In this document: positions 11,941-22,256 of the stretch, one piece after another | How positions within the stretch are numbered: position 1 is the stretch's first letter | How the letters are laid out: the number at the start of each line of letters is the position of its first letter | Assembly (NCBI GenBank): GCA_001600635.1 | Contig: BCKL01000011.1 | Span: 435,383 to 499,382 of the forward strand | Direction: 5' to 3' | Length of the DNA: 64,000 nucleotides | Source: Leucosporidium creatinivorum | Lineage: Eukaryota > Basidiomycota > Microbotryomycetes > Leucosporidiales > Leucosporidiaceae | Translations under genes and position numbers: made by a program | Notes under the pieces: generated by a model | Seen by the model: the letters and a program-made list of their open reading frames with translations, nothing else | What the model was told of the DNA's origin: nothing | The model's database searches: none

Positions 11941-13710
11941 ATGTCGACCATTGAAGCCAAGGATGTGGCCGTGGGCATCATCGGAATGGGAGAGATGGGA
12001 AAGATGTACGCGGAGAGGCTCAGTCGAGGAGGATGCAAGCGGTGAGTCCTGAGGGCCAGTGTGAAAGCTGAGGATGGTACAGGAAGGTCGCAGCAAAGGC
12101 CAGGATAGCTGACTTGCTCTCCTGCTGATTCTGCCCACCAGCATCAACGTCTGCGACCTGCCCGCCAAGTTCGAATCCTTGGTCGAGTACTGCAAGGGTG
12201 CGTGAGCCGCTAATGGGCTGCAGTGCACTTTGCTGACCTCTGGCATGATACAACAGACAAGGAGGGAGTCGTTGCTATGAAGGATGGTCACCTCGTCTCG
12301 CGTGAGAGCGACTTTATCATCTACTCGGTCGAGGCAGAGTACCTGGACGCCGTTGTGAAGCAGTACGGACCGTGTGAGCTCGACAATCCTCTCGTACAAA
12401 CCTGAGCTAACCCCTTCCGCTCACTAGCCACCAAGATGGGCGCCATCGTGTCGGGTCAGACCTCGGTCAAGGCTCCCGAGCGAGCGGCCTTCGAGAAGTA
12501 CCTCCCTGCGGACGTTCATATCATCTCCATCCACTCGCTTCACGGTCCAACAGTCGCTCCTGATGGACAAGCTCTTGTATGCTGGCTCCCTCGTCCCCGG
12601 CATCCGTCCTCGCTTACTCTTGGCTCCCTCGCAGATCCTCATCCAGCACCGAGCGACCGACGAGAAGATGAGGCTCGTGGAGCAGGTCCTCGCACCTCTC
12701 AAGTCGCGCTACGTCCACCTCAGCTATGATGAGCACGACGAGGTTACCGCCAACACCCAGGCTGTTACCCACGCTGCCTTCCTCTCGTGAGCTCGTTCGT
12801 CGCTGCTCTCGCCCAGTCGTTGCTGACCCTTCGCGGCTCGAACAGAATGGGAACCGCATGGCGATGCATGGAAGCCTTCCCCTGGGAGACTGGACGCTAC
12901 GTCGGCGGTATCGAGGTCGTCAAGACGAACATCACCCTCCGAATCTACGCCGCCAAATGGCACGTCTACGCCGGCTTGGCCATCCTCAACCCCACCGCCA
13001 GGAAGCAAATTCACCAATACGCTCGCTCCGTATCCGACCTCTTTAAGCTCATGATCGAAGGCAGGGAGGACGACCTCCGCGCTCGAGTGCACGCCGCTCG
13101 GGATTTCGTCTTCGGCCAGGACTTCTCGAGCGAGTCAACTCCCTCCTCGCCTTCTGCCTCCCCTCGCGCCACACCAACTCCTCGCGGCCCCTCCATCCTC
13201 CTCTCCGACAAAGCCCTCGACCGATTCTCCATCGGCTCTCCCTCCGCCTCCGAGCCCCCTCCCCCAAACTCCCAACTCGCCCTCCTAGCCATGGTCGACT
13301 GCTGGCACGCCCTCAGAATCCGTCCCTTTGTCCACCTCGCGCTGGCCGCAACGCCCGTCTTCCGCTTCTGGATCGGCGTCGCCGAGTACCTCTTCCGCTC
13401 GAATGAGAGGCTCGAGGCGGCCATTCAGGCGGCGACGAGGACGAGCGATCATAGGAGTGATGATACCGAGTTTCTGTGTGCGGCGAGGGGTTGGAGCGAT
13501 TGTGTGACGTATGGGAGCTTTGATGCGTACAAGCAGCGGTTTGAGGAGACGAGGAGCTTCTTTGAGCCGAGGTTTGAGTGAGTTCTGAGCTTGCGTTTTG
13601 AGGTGCAGGGGAGTTCGAACTGACTTGATCTCTTTCTCGCTCGCAGGGAGAGTCGGCTGCAGAACACTCGCATGTTCAAGTTCTTGGCCGAAGAGCCCGT
13701 CAAGCCGTGA
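11941..13710 (+). CDS. TYR1: Prephenate dehydrogenase (NADP+)
   Basis: Converts prephenate to 4-hydroxyphenylpyruvate in tyrosine synthesis, cytosolic. The start at 11941 gives MSTIEAKDVAVGIIGMGEMG, a Rossmann GxGxxG, then KMYAERLSRGGCKR and, after introns, INVCDLPAKFESLVEYCK. Further segments are DGHLVSRESDFIIYSVEAEY, MGAIVSGQTSVKAPE, HVISIHSLHG-type HIISIHSLHGPTVAPDGQ, DEKMRLVEQVLAPLKSRYVH, THAAFLS and MGTAWRCMEAFPWETGRYVG. The fungal C-terminal extension ends NTRMFKFLAEEPVKP and TGA. A Ser/Pro-rich insert of about 50 residues (roughly 13130-13270) interrupts the C-terminal half and is probably a disordered loop. At least seven exons. All core motifs are present, so the enzyme should be active. 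Confidence 0.92.
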
Positions 13711-13949
13711 AGAGCGCCGAGATGCAATATTCAGCGCCGTCGCAGCATCACCTTGCTCTGGCGTATCGCCGAGAGAGAGAAGACTAGAGCAGCTTGCAGT
13801 CTCTTTCGCTCCATCATGGGCTTCGTTAGCCCGCCGCTTCTCGTCGTCGCCGAGCCAAACTGGATCGCAATGAGGGAGGCCAGCTCCCATTTCAGCGCCC
13901 GATACCAATGCCCGACCCGACAGACACGCCTACACGAGAGCGGATGAGC

Positions 13950-15267
13950 TCAGAGATCGCCCCTGGCGACGATGATGGGCTCGATCCTGCCTGTGCGGCG
14001 CGAGACAAGGGTTCATCAGCTTCTGCTCGACGAGTCTTCTCCTCGCACAAAAGGCCGACGCTCGAAGTCCTCAGCGCAGCTGGAGAAGAGCAATGTTGCT
14101 CACTATCAGCGTATCCACGAGTAGCGACGTGGTGCGAGACGAGGTTGAGCTCATGAAGCTGAGGCAGGCGAGGCTCGAGGGAGCGGCGGCCCATGACGAC
14201 CTTGGGAGGAGTGGCGAGGGGAGAGGCGAAGGAGCGACGCTTGAAGTCGGTGATTCCGTTGGCTGTTGGGTCGGAGAGACGATGGGCAAGGTCAGCGAAA
14301 TGAGCTGAGCCGGGAAATCGAACGCTGAGCTGAATGCCGAGATTCTGAGGGAGGCGGGCGAGGGCCGAAAGAGACATACCAGTGGTTCCCTGAGTAGGGG
14401 TGTTGTCATCTCCCTTGTCGTTGAGGTCTCCAGTAGCGGGAGCGGGGTTCGAGGTTCCGAGCTACGAGCGCGGAGCGAGCAGCGGAGCGAGCGAAAAGCG
14501 AGAAGCAGGCAGCAAGTCAGCGCCTCGATCTTTTCATACCCCCTCAGCTCATCAGAGCAGCATCTTCAGTCTCACCTGAACCTTGGGACTCTCACCCTGA
14601 CGCTTGGCACGACGACGAGGACTGAACGAGGCGGGCGACTCTGCTCGGCGATGCTCTAAGTCAGCCTCGCAGTTGACCCCCTACTTCTCCTGGCTCGTGC
14701 GAGTAGTTTAGACACCTCAACTGACTGATCAAAGCATGCGAGCGACGAGCGAGCTTCTGGAAGGGCGTGATGGCTGTTGAGGAGGTCGAGATCAGCTAGC
14801 GCTCTCGCGTCTCAGCCGCAACGGCTACTCACCTCCATCGTTTCCACTCGTAGCAGCGGCGACGTCGGCATTGTTGATATCTCCAGCAGCGGGGGCAGGG
14901 TTGGAAGTACCGAGCTGCTCGTTTGATGCAAGCGCGCCCAATTTAGCTTCATTTCTCCTGCTCAGCTTCGTCGCCTCTCGCTGTCCCTCGCAGCTACATC
15001 GGAACAGTAAAGCTCACCTGCACCTTGGCACCAGGAGCGACACTGTCTTGACGCTTGTGGAGACCCGAGTAGTAGAAGGGGAGCGAGCCGACCTCTGGTT
15101 CACGCTTGGCGAGCTCGACAGGGTTGGACTCGGCGACGGATCCCTGTCTGTAGGGCCAAGCGCGAGATGAGATCAGCGTGGACCGAATGGGGGAAGATCA
15201 GTGAGAAGTACCCAGCGACGACGAGAGCGGAAACGAGAGCGAAGAGGCAGAGCTGCAAAGCGAGCAT
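13950..15267 (-). CDS. Secreted protein with dibasic (Kex2-type) sites and a duplicated three-part module
   Basis: No known family recognised. Exons are 15267-15212, 15147-15018, 14914-14833, 14773-14726, 14655-14576, 14461-14380, 14262-14104 and 13990-13950; together they sum to a multiple of three (225 residues). The start gives a signal peptide, MLALQLCLFALVSALVVAG. Dibasic sites follow: LAKR, LHKR, LARR, HRR, RAKR, FKRR and GRR. A module occurs twice: KRQ...KVQ at an exon end, then an 82-base exon opening LGTSNPAPAAGDIN or LGTSNPAPATGDLN, then an exon opening ITPFQKLARRSHA or ITDFKRRSFA. The paired exons are the same length and phase, which implies tandem exon duplication. Cleavage by Kex2 into peptides is inferred. 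The last splice is less certain: reading through at 14104 would extend the protein to 13892. Confidence 0.65.
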
Positions 15268-15678
15268 GCTGAATCGAGAGGAGGAGAGGAAGAGGATGAA
15301 GGCGAAGGTGTAGCTGAGTAGGTGAGAAGTGTAGCACCAGGCTGTAGTTGAATTGAAAGAGCAAGAAGAGAGAGCTGCAGAACCGGTCTGAGGCTGAGTG
15401 AATGGGAGGAAGCAGAGAGAGATCGTCTCGAGTTCGGTCGACGTTAAGGAGAGACGAGAGGGGCTCGCTTTTCGAAGACCGAGACCGGGAGCTCGCTGGA
15501 AAGCGCTGATCAATTCAGTAAATTTCAGCTGTGCAATTCCAAGCCTTACCGCCCCATGCTCCAAGACCTCAGCCAAGTCGCCGCGAGCCCATCTCAATTG
15601 CTGAGCGCGCCCGGCAGCTTCTTCTCCTCCGCTCTCTTCGCTCTGCTGTACAACACTCGAGATTTCAGGCTGTAGGAA
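15268..15678. other. Divergent intergenic region
   Basis: This 411-base region lies between the start codons of the dibasic-repeat protein (minus) and the GT69 gene (plus). It contains pyrimidine-rich leader sequence on both sides. Several short frames cross it, but none has a recognisable product. Confidence 0.5.
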
Positions 15679-17529
15679 ATGGCTGTAGATGTGCCGGCAA
15701 GGGGCCCACTGCTCTCACCAACACTATCATCAGGCCCTTCTCCTTCCAAGTCGCGCCCTCTCCTCCAGCGCAGCTGGTCCTCCTCCTCGCCGCTCCCTTC
15801 CGCACTCAGCAAACGGCGGCGTCTGTACCCTTTACTCCTCGCCCTCGCCTGCCTTGCCAGCTTGGTCGTCTGGACCCTCGTGACCTCTTACCAGCACCTC
15901 GCTCTTCGACGCGCTCAGCACGCCGCCCGCTCGGCGCGGACCCTGCGAGGCTTCTCCGAATCTCGCCTGGCCACCATCCCCGACGAGCTGATACCACCGA
16001 GACGGCTAGCAGAGGCCGACCTGCTCCTCCACCCTCTCCTCACCAAGCACCCGTCGCCGCTCTGCGCCCTCAACATGTACCAGCAGGATCGCTACGCTCC
16101 TCTCGAGCCTTCGTACGGCCGAGGAATCAACACTAACCAATCTACGCTACCTCACTTTCAACCCAGGCATCACCTCAAGTACAGTAAGTCGACTGCTGCG
16201 AATGCAGCGCGTCACGGGAGCTAAGCTCACGCGTTCCCGCTCTCCTTCTTTCGCAGTGATTGCCATCAACCTCTTCAACTCGGAAGCCGTTCTACCCACC
16301 TTAATACGCGTGCTCCATACCGTCCTCATCTCCCTCGACCCGCCCCGCTTCCACCTCTCCATCTACGAGAACGGCTCCACCGACGACACCCCCTCCCTTC
16401 TCTTCCTCCTCGCTCAACTCCTCGACCGCATGGGCACAGGATACACCATCATCTCCGACCCTTCTCGAGCATCCGGCTGGGCTCCCAAAAAACGTATCGC
16501 CGGGCTGGCAGAGGTCCGAAACGCTGCGATGGCGCCCATGTACGAAGCGCCCGAGGGAACCTTCGACCGAGTCGTCTTTATCAACGATGTACACATGTGC
16601 GAGGCGGATCTGTTGGAGATCTTGTTGCAGCATGAGGTGCAGGAGGCGGATATGAGCTGTGGGATGGATTACAAGGAGTTGAAGATCAAGGAGTTTGAGT
16701 CGCAGGGCTACCCGCTGCTGTTCTACGATGTGTGGGTCGCGAGGGATATGCTAGGATTGTGAGTGGTGTTCATTCTCTCCTCCGCGTTCGCCGAGCCTTG
16801 AAAGCGCGACTCGAAGGCAAGAGAGCCGAGCTCGGCGTTGACCTCTCCCCGCTTCGCAGACCCTTCTACCACATCAAATACCCTACAGGCGACTGGGTCC
16901 TCCCCTCACCCGTTCTACCACACTCTCCCTCTCGCTTCCGCCACCAGAACAACCTCCCCTTCCAAGTCTTCTCCTGCTTCAACGGCGTAACAGTCATCGA
17001 CGCCTCCCTCTTCCTCCCACCGCACAACATCCGCTTCCGCGCCGACAACGGCAGCGACATCCACTCGGAGTGCTACATCATTTGCTCGGATATTTGGGAG
17101 ACGATGGCGCCTTGGGATGTAGAGGGGAAGGTGAATGAGCGAGCGCCGGGAGGAGAGGGGAGGGGAGCGAGGATTCAGGTCGTGCCGAGGGCGTCGGTTG
17201 GGTATGAGGTGGGGGAGTATGAAAGGGCACGGCAGGATAGGAATACAACGTCTTTTGAGAAGGAAGGGTGGCAGCTTGAGGTGGCGTTGGAGGAGGAGAT
17301 GGTCAAGTGGGAGCAGTGGCCACCGCGGTTGGTGCAGAACTATCCTTATGGTGTGTATAGTTGTCTCTCTGCTGTGACTCGACAGCTGACTGTCTCCCTT
17401 TGTCGACTCTGTAGCATATTGGGGCAGCCAGGTAAGCCCTTTCTTCCCGCTCATCCCTCACCTCGGCGCTCGGCTTCCGCTCACCAGCGTCCGTCCATGC
17501 TTCAACAGAAGGAAATGCCACCGTACTAG
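15679..17529 (+). CDS. GT69 glycosyltransferase (CAP59/CMT1-like alpha-1,3-mannosyltransferase)
   Basis: Type II Golgi-type glycosyltransferase of the CAP59_mtransfer family, known from capsule and glycan synthesis in Cryptococcus. The start at 15679 gives a Ser-rich cytosolic tail, then the anchor LYPLLLALACLASLVVWTLV at residues 51-70. After an intron the catalytic domain begins VIAINLFNSEAVLPTLIRVL, followed by SIYENGSTDDTPSLL, RIAGLAEVRNAAM, VVFINDVHMCEADLLEIL and the MDYKELK region. A further exon has FQVFSCFNGVTVIDASLFLP and SDIHSECYIICSDIW. Two short terminal exons give YAYWGSQ and KEMPPY before TAG. The NDV..C..D and FSC.NG...ID motifs match the family. The donor sugar is presumed to be GDP-mannose; acceptor unknown. 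Confidence 0.88.
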
Positions 17530-17676
17530 AGCAGATCGGTTGCAAGGCACAAATGAAAGCATCACTATCAGCTGCCGTTGTCCTTGGATCTTGCCCACTC
17601 CGACCTTGCGAAGGCTCGCGACGAAACCCTCGAGTTCGGTCGGCTCGCTCTTGGCTCTCTCTCATGCCGCGACATC

Positions 17677-18870
17677 ATGACCCTCTCCAGCTACAACCGC
17701 CGTAGGAAGCAGCAGTCCAAGTCTAACTCTACTCCTGGGATGCCCTCCAAGGAGAGGTCGTGCGACACCTGTAAGCTTGCTCGCTCTCGCTGCTCGCTGC
17801 TCTCTGCTCGTCGTCGTCGTCTCCCAACCCAGCGACTGACCCAGCTCTTCTTGGTACAGGTCGACGTCGCAAAGTTCGCTGTAGCGAGTGTGAGCCTCTT
17901 GCTCCCACCTTCGTACCGTCATACACAGCAGCTGACTCCTTCGCTCCCCGCTTCGCCCCCCCTTGTGTTTCGACCTCCTCACAGCCCGCCCGGCCTGCGC
18001 CCAATGCTTGAAGTCGGCCGCACTCAAAGGGATTCCCGCCAGTGAGGTCAAGTGCGAGTACAGCGTGAGGAGCATCTTTTTCCAGGCGCATGGCGCTGAG
18101 GGAGGCAAGACGAAGAGCGGCGAGACGGCTGCTCACGCGGTTAGCGGTCATCACCAACACAAGATGGCGACTGAGAAGGGTCAGGAAGCTGATGACAGCG
18201 ATGCAGAGGATGATGGTGAGTACCAATGACTTGCACCTGCTGTAGCATCGCAGGAGGAGGGAGAGCTGACGGTTTCGACCCATTCGCAGGCCGCTCCTCG
18301 TCGACGCTCTCGTCAAGTCGCGACTCGCCCTTCGACACCATCTCTTCGCCCTCGACCGCTGGTACTTCCCCTCCTACCTCACCTACGTCCAGACGCTCTT
18401 CCATCTGCCCGGATCCTAGCGAGGACGACCAACTCGGCGATGTCGACGCCGAAGGGGAAACGGACGACGAGAGCGACCTCTTTGAAGAGCGCCCGATCCT
18501 CTCCTCCTCCCTTCTCGCCGCGCCTCCTCCTACTCCTTGCTCCTCCTCCTTCATCCTCGACCCTCACCCCAAGCAACCGCCGCCTCAACTGGCTCGCCCT
18601 TTCATTCGACCTTCGGCGACCCCTCCTACCGCCGCTCCTCGCCCTCTCGTCAACTTTGGCGCCGTCCCTTCCAACCCTCAGTCCTACTCTGGTATCACCC
18701 ACCGCGCTCCTCTTCCGCCGCCTCTTCGCTCGGACGGCACTCCCGCGTTCATCAGAGCCGACTTCGGCGCCGATTTCTGGGCTGGTGGCGTTCTTACTAG
18801 GGAGGAGGTGTTGGGATGGGGCTCACTGCAGCAGTGTGTATGGAAGGCGAGTTGGAGAGGCATGCAGTGA
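17677..18870 (+). CDS. Zn2Cys6 fungal-type DNA-binding protein
   Basis: Binuclear zinc-cluster regulator. The start at 17677 gives MTLSSYNRRRKQQSKSNSTP. The cluster is assembled across two introns: RSCDTC, then RRRKVRCSES, then RPACAQCLKSAALKG and SEVKCEYS. All six cysteines are present (spacing C2C6C6C2C13C). The next exons are acidic and Ser/Pro-rich (EADDSDAEDD; DDQLGDVDAEGETDDESDLF), consistent with an activation region, and the C-terminus reads FGADFWAGGVLTREEVLGWG and ends WKASWRGMQ at TGA. No fungal-specific middle homology domain is apparent, so it is shorter than the usual family member (about 320 residues). The target genes are unknown. It starts 148 bases after the GT69 stop on the same strand. 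The 3' end is less certain than the zinc cluster. Confidence 0.8.
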
Positions 18871-19635
18871 AGTAGGGTGTCCGGCGGTGGTGTCGGGGAG
18901 GAGGCTGATCGGCGATTCGGAGAGGAGAGAAGTTCGGCGCCGGCGAGGACGACCTTCTCTTGTGTAGCACTTACAATAGTTTTCCCCCTTCACTGCTTTC
19001 CATGTCCCACATGCATTTTATGAGCTCGTTATACACGATTACAACCGTGCTGCAGAGAGCGTGCACACCAACTTCCAGCCCTTCTCGGTCTTCGTTTGGA
19101 CGGGGGGTCCGAGCTGGCGCTGAACTGCCTCCTCTGAGTCGGCGTCTCTCCTCTTGCCTTCTTTCCCCGCTCTCGTTTTTACGCCCTCGTCGGCAGATCT
19201 TGGGCTGAGCCGTCGCTCATAGGTCCTGCTCACCTACAATTCGCAGCTTCGCCGGCATCCTTCACCCCACCTCACGCGCGGGTCCTGTCTGGCGCTAAGG
19301 ACGAGTCGGCGGGCGGACGCACTCTTCGAGGACGGCTTTTTCGCTTCTTTGACGGGTGTTGTAAGCAGCAGCAGCAGTGCAGCAGGTAGAATTGGACGAC
19401 GAGGTGAGCTCTCGCGCTCAGAGCAGCCCTCTCAGCTTGCCCCCGCTGATTCTGGCTGCTCGTCGAGAAGACAGCTCATAGTCCACGAGGTTGAGCCGGG
19501 CTGTATTCACGACCACGTTACACGACTTCATCCAACACTAGAGATACCCACGTCCACGCACGAGGTGAGTCGTTAGACCTCCCGCCCCCCTTTCCATCCT
19601 TCGGCGACGGCCGCTAACGTACAGCCCGAGCAGCC
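18871..19635 (+). other. Intergenic region with probable 5' UTR introns of the next gene
   Basis: No coding gene is visible in these 765 bases. Two intron-like segments lie in the leader of the downstream Ser-rich gene: a GTGAGC donor near 19402, and GAG|GTGAGTCG near 19564 with a TACAG acceptor just upstream of the ATG at 19636. A CAG-type tract (agcagcagcagtgcagcag) lies around 19364-19384. The assignment as leader introns is inferred. Confidence 0.4.
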
Positions 19636-22054
19636 ATGTCAACCTTCTCAGCTCTGCAAGACGCGGACTCGACTGAGCAACAGCGACAGCCACGACGCAC
19701 TGCACCACACCCCAACATCATCGTTCGCAAGCCATCGTCGGCTATTCTCGAGCTCCCTTCCGAGTCCTTCGCCTCGCAGCCCGCCAGCCCCATGGGAGCG
19801 CCGCTCGTGTTTCCGCGTCTTCTGGAGCAGGAGGCGGCAGAGAAAGAGAATGTGGGGAGGAGACGGTCTTCGTCGGAGGGAGGGAGAGGAGCAAGAGGTG
19901 TGGAGAGGAGTGAGGGGTTGCCGAGACGAGCGCCGAAGAGGTCGGAGACGGCCGAGAGTGGTGGGGAGAGTACGGGTCCGAAGCCCATCATCCTGAGTGA
20001 CCGAGGTGAGCCGTCATTCAGCTGTACAGATGTACCGGAGCTGACCCTGTCTTCGAACAGACTCGATGGTCGGACCATCGCCGAGCTTTATGAGCTCTTC
20101 TCCCAGCTCATCCTCACATTCGCACGGCACCACCACTCGCACCGTCTCCACCTCCTTCTCCTCCGTCGCCTCTTCTATCGACCTGCGCAAGATGGTCGAC
20201 CTGGTGAGCTCGAGAGCGGGCCGCGCAGGATCAAGCGCCGGCCGAGCACCCACCGTAGAACCATTCTCCTTCGACCAGCAACGCACCTCCCTCCCATCTC
20301 GCCCTCGCGTCAACACCCAGCTTCCCGCACAGAGGCCGACTCCCGCAGCTCCAGCTCCAGCTCCAACTTCATCTCCAGCTCGACCTCAGCACCAGCGGCG
20401 CGCCTCCTCCACCTCCTACAACGATGTCTCGTCCTGGGGTTCACCTCCATCACGCTTCCTCACTCTAGATTCCAGCTGTCGCTCGTCGTCGAGTCGTCGA
20501 CCACCTACCGCCGATACAGTACCCTCCTCTCCCCCTCCTTTCGCCGACTACGCCTTCGCCTCGTCCCAAAGCAGGGCGCTTCCTCGGTCGCCGCCGAGCG
20601 AGACTTCGGCGCTTCCCTCGCCCACCTCCTCCCCTCCTCTGTCCAAGCCGAGTCGAGGCGGAGGAACTGTGGGTCGGCTGAGGAAGAAGGCATCAATCAG
20701 CTTTCGAGCGGCGCTCGGCTCGGGCAGGGAGGAGGAGAAGGAAGCGGCAAGACGGCTAGCACGGGAGAAGGAGACGCCGCAGCGACTCGTTCTGGATACA
20801 ACCATACGCGCGACTTCGTCGTCGTCTGCTCGCATCGCGGCCAGCGTCGCCAGTCCCAGATCGGCGACATCGGGTCGCTTCTCATCCTCATCTCACCCTC
20901 GCCCATCCGTCCAATCGATCGACTTCAACAACTCGCCAGCAATCACCGTTCCCCTCTCTCCTCTCGAGATCACCGCCTTCTCACCTCCTACCACCCCGAC
21001 CGAGAGTTCTCGAGCCGTCGTCTCGGCCGCCGAACCCCGCTCCACTTCTCGACGACGAGCCAACACCAGTGGCAGCGACGGCAAAGGCTTCTTCGGCAGT
21101 CTGTTACGACTCAAGAAGTCTAGCACCAACCTTCGGGGCGAGAAGACGTCCACCCTCGCCTCCAACACTCCTCCTCTTCCGCCGCCGCTTCCTCCTCTTC
21201 CTCCTCCTTCGACCCTTCAACCTCGCATGGAGCCTCGGCGGGAGCGCAGCGATCACAGCAGCTCTTCAAGCCCGACTACGGCGCTTCAACGTCCTGTTCC
21301 CCTTCCCGCCGCACGAGACGACCCGCAACGATGGACGCCCTCCCACCTTCCCAACGAACGGACGAGTTCGTCATCACCGAGGTATCAACGCCAGTACGCC
21401 TCGACCGACAGTCTACCTCTCGGATCTTCGCCCTCCAGCATCAGCTTCATGCAGCCTCCGTCCTCGCGAGGGTCTTCGCCGGGCCCGAGTCGCCCACCCC
21501 GTGCCGAGCGCCGTCGAGGTGTGAGCTCGACCAGGTCGACTTCCTCGTCACGAAGCTACCGTGCAGCATATTCGGACAACGGTCATGGGAGCTCGACGTA
21601 CAGTCACGACTCGTCGAGGAGGAGCGAGGATGGCGGGACTTGGCCTCGGGACGTCTATGGCGCCCCAATCGTCGATTTCTCAGAGCTGGTTCGCGTTCTT
21701 CCCAAGACGTCGACGTCCAGCGGTACCAGCACCCTCGACTCACACTCGCCATTCCCTACCGCTCTCAGCCCTCCTCCTCGTCGACCTCCCCGCCTTCGCC
21801 CATCTACCGCCTCCTCAATTGTCACCGGCAGCCCCGCCTCTGTACGCTCCTTCGGCTCTATTCGACCTCGCACCGCCGATGGCAGCTCCACTACCCCATT
21901 CCGGCCATACCAGACATCCGACGGTCCCTCCTCGTCGACCACGAGCCTCGCAAAGAGCGCCTCGGTCTTCGCCGCCAGCCCTACGACCTCTTCACCTCCC
22001 TCCACGCCGACAGCTTCGGCCTCAAGATTCTATACACCGCACGCTTTTTCTTAG
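19636..22054 (+). CDS. Long Ser/Pro-rich protein of unknown function
   Basis: Two exons. Exon 1 encodes MSTFSALQDADSTEQQRQPR through KPIILSDR; an intron of about 55 bases then joins to SMVGPSPSFMSSSPSSSSHS. Exon 2 is an uninterrupted frame of nearly 2 kb ending RFYTPHAFS at TGA, giving about 785 residues. Composition is dominated by Ser, Pro, Arg and Thr. It contains a basic patch GGTVGRLRKKASISFRAALG, a segment DGKGFFGSLLRLKKSSTNLR and a Pro run PPLPPPLPPLPPP, all typical of disordered phospho-regulated or SH3-binding proteins. No globular domain recognised. A short ordered-looking stretch near the end is DVYGAPIVDFSELVRVLP. A second long open frame overlaps exon 1 and exon 2 but is judged a shadow. 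Confidence 0.7.
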
Positions 22055-22256
22055 CCCTGTCATAGCCATTCATTTTGCACGCCCTTAATCTAGTCCATTC
22101 CGCCTTCTCGGCGCTCGCTCTCGCAAAACTCTCACGATACCCTCACTTATACACATTCCCTCGCACCAGTACGCACTCCCCGAATGATGATAAAGCATGG
22201 CACATATGAACGGAAGTTGCAACACAGCTAGCTTATCCTACAAGGATCAACGGAAG

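Noticed and set aside
13950-18870. Dikaritin-type RiPP cluster around the dibasic-repeat protein
   Set aside because: No UstYa/DUF3328 oxidase, tyrosinase or peptidase is encoded nearby. The neighbours are a GT69 enzyme, a zinc-cluster protein and TYR1.
17677-18870. Zinc-cluster gene as dedicated regulator of the GT69 gene
   Set aside because: Adjacency alone does not support it, and no shared motif was found.
19636-21123. 495-codon plus-strand frame overlapping the Ser-rich gene
   Set aside because: After exon 1 it continues in another frame with Arg/His/Leu-rich sequence lacking any domain. The spliced frame to 22054 is longer and has consistent composition.
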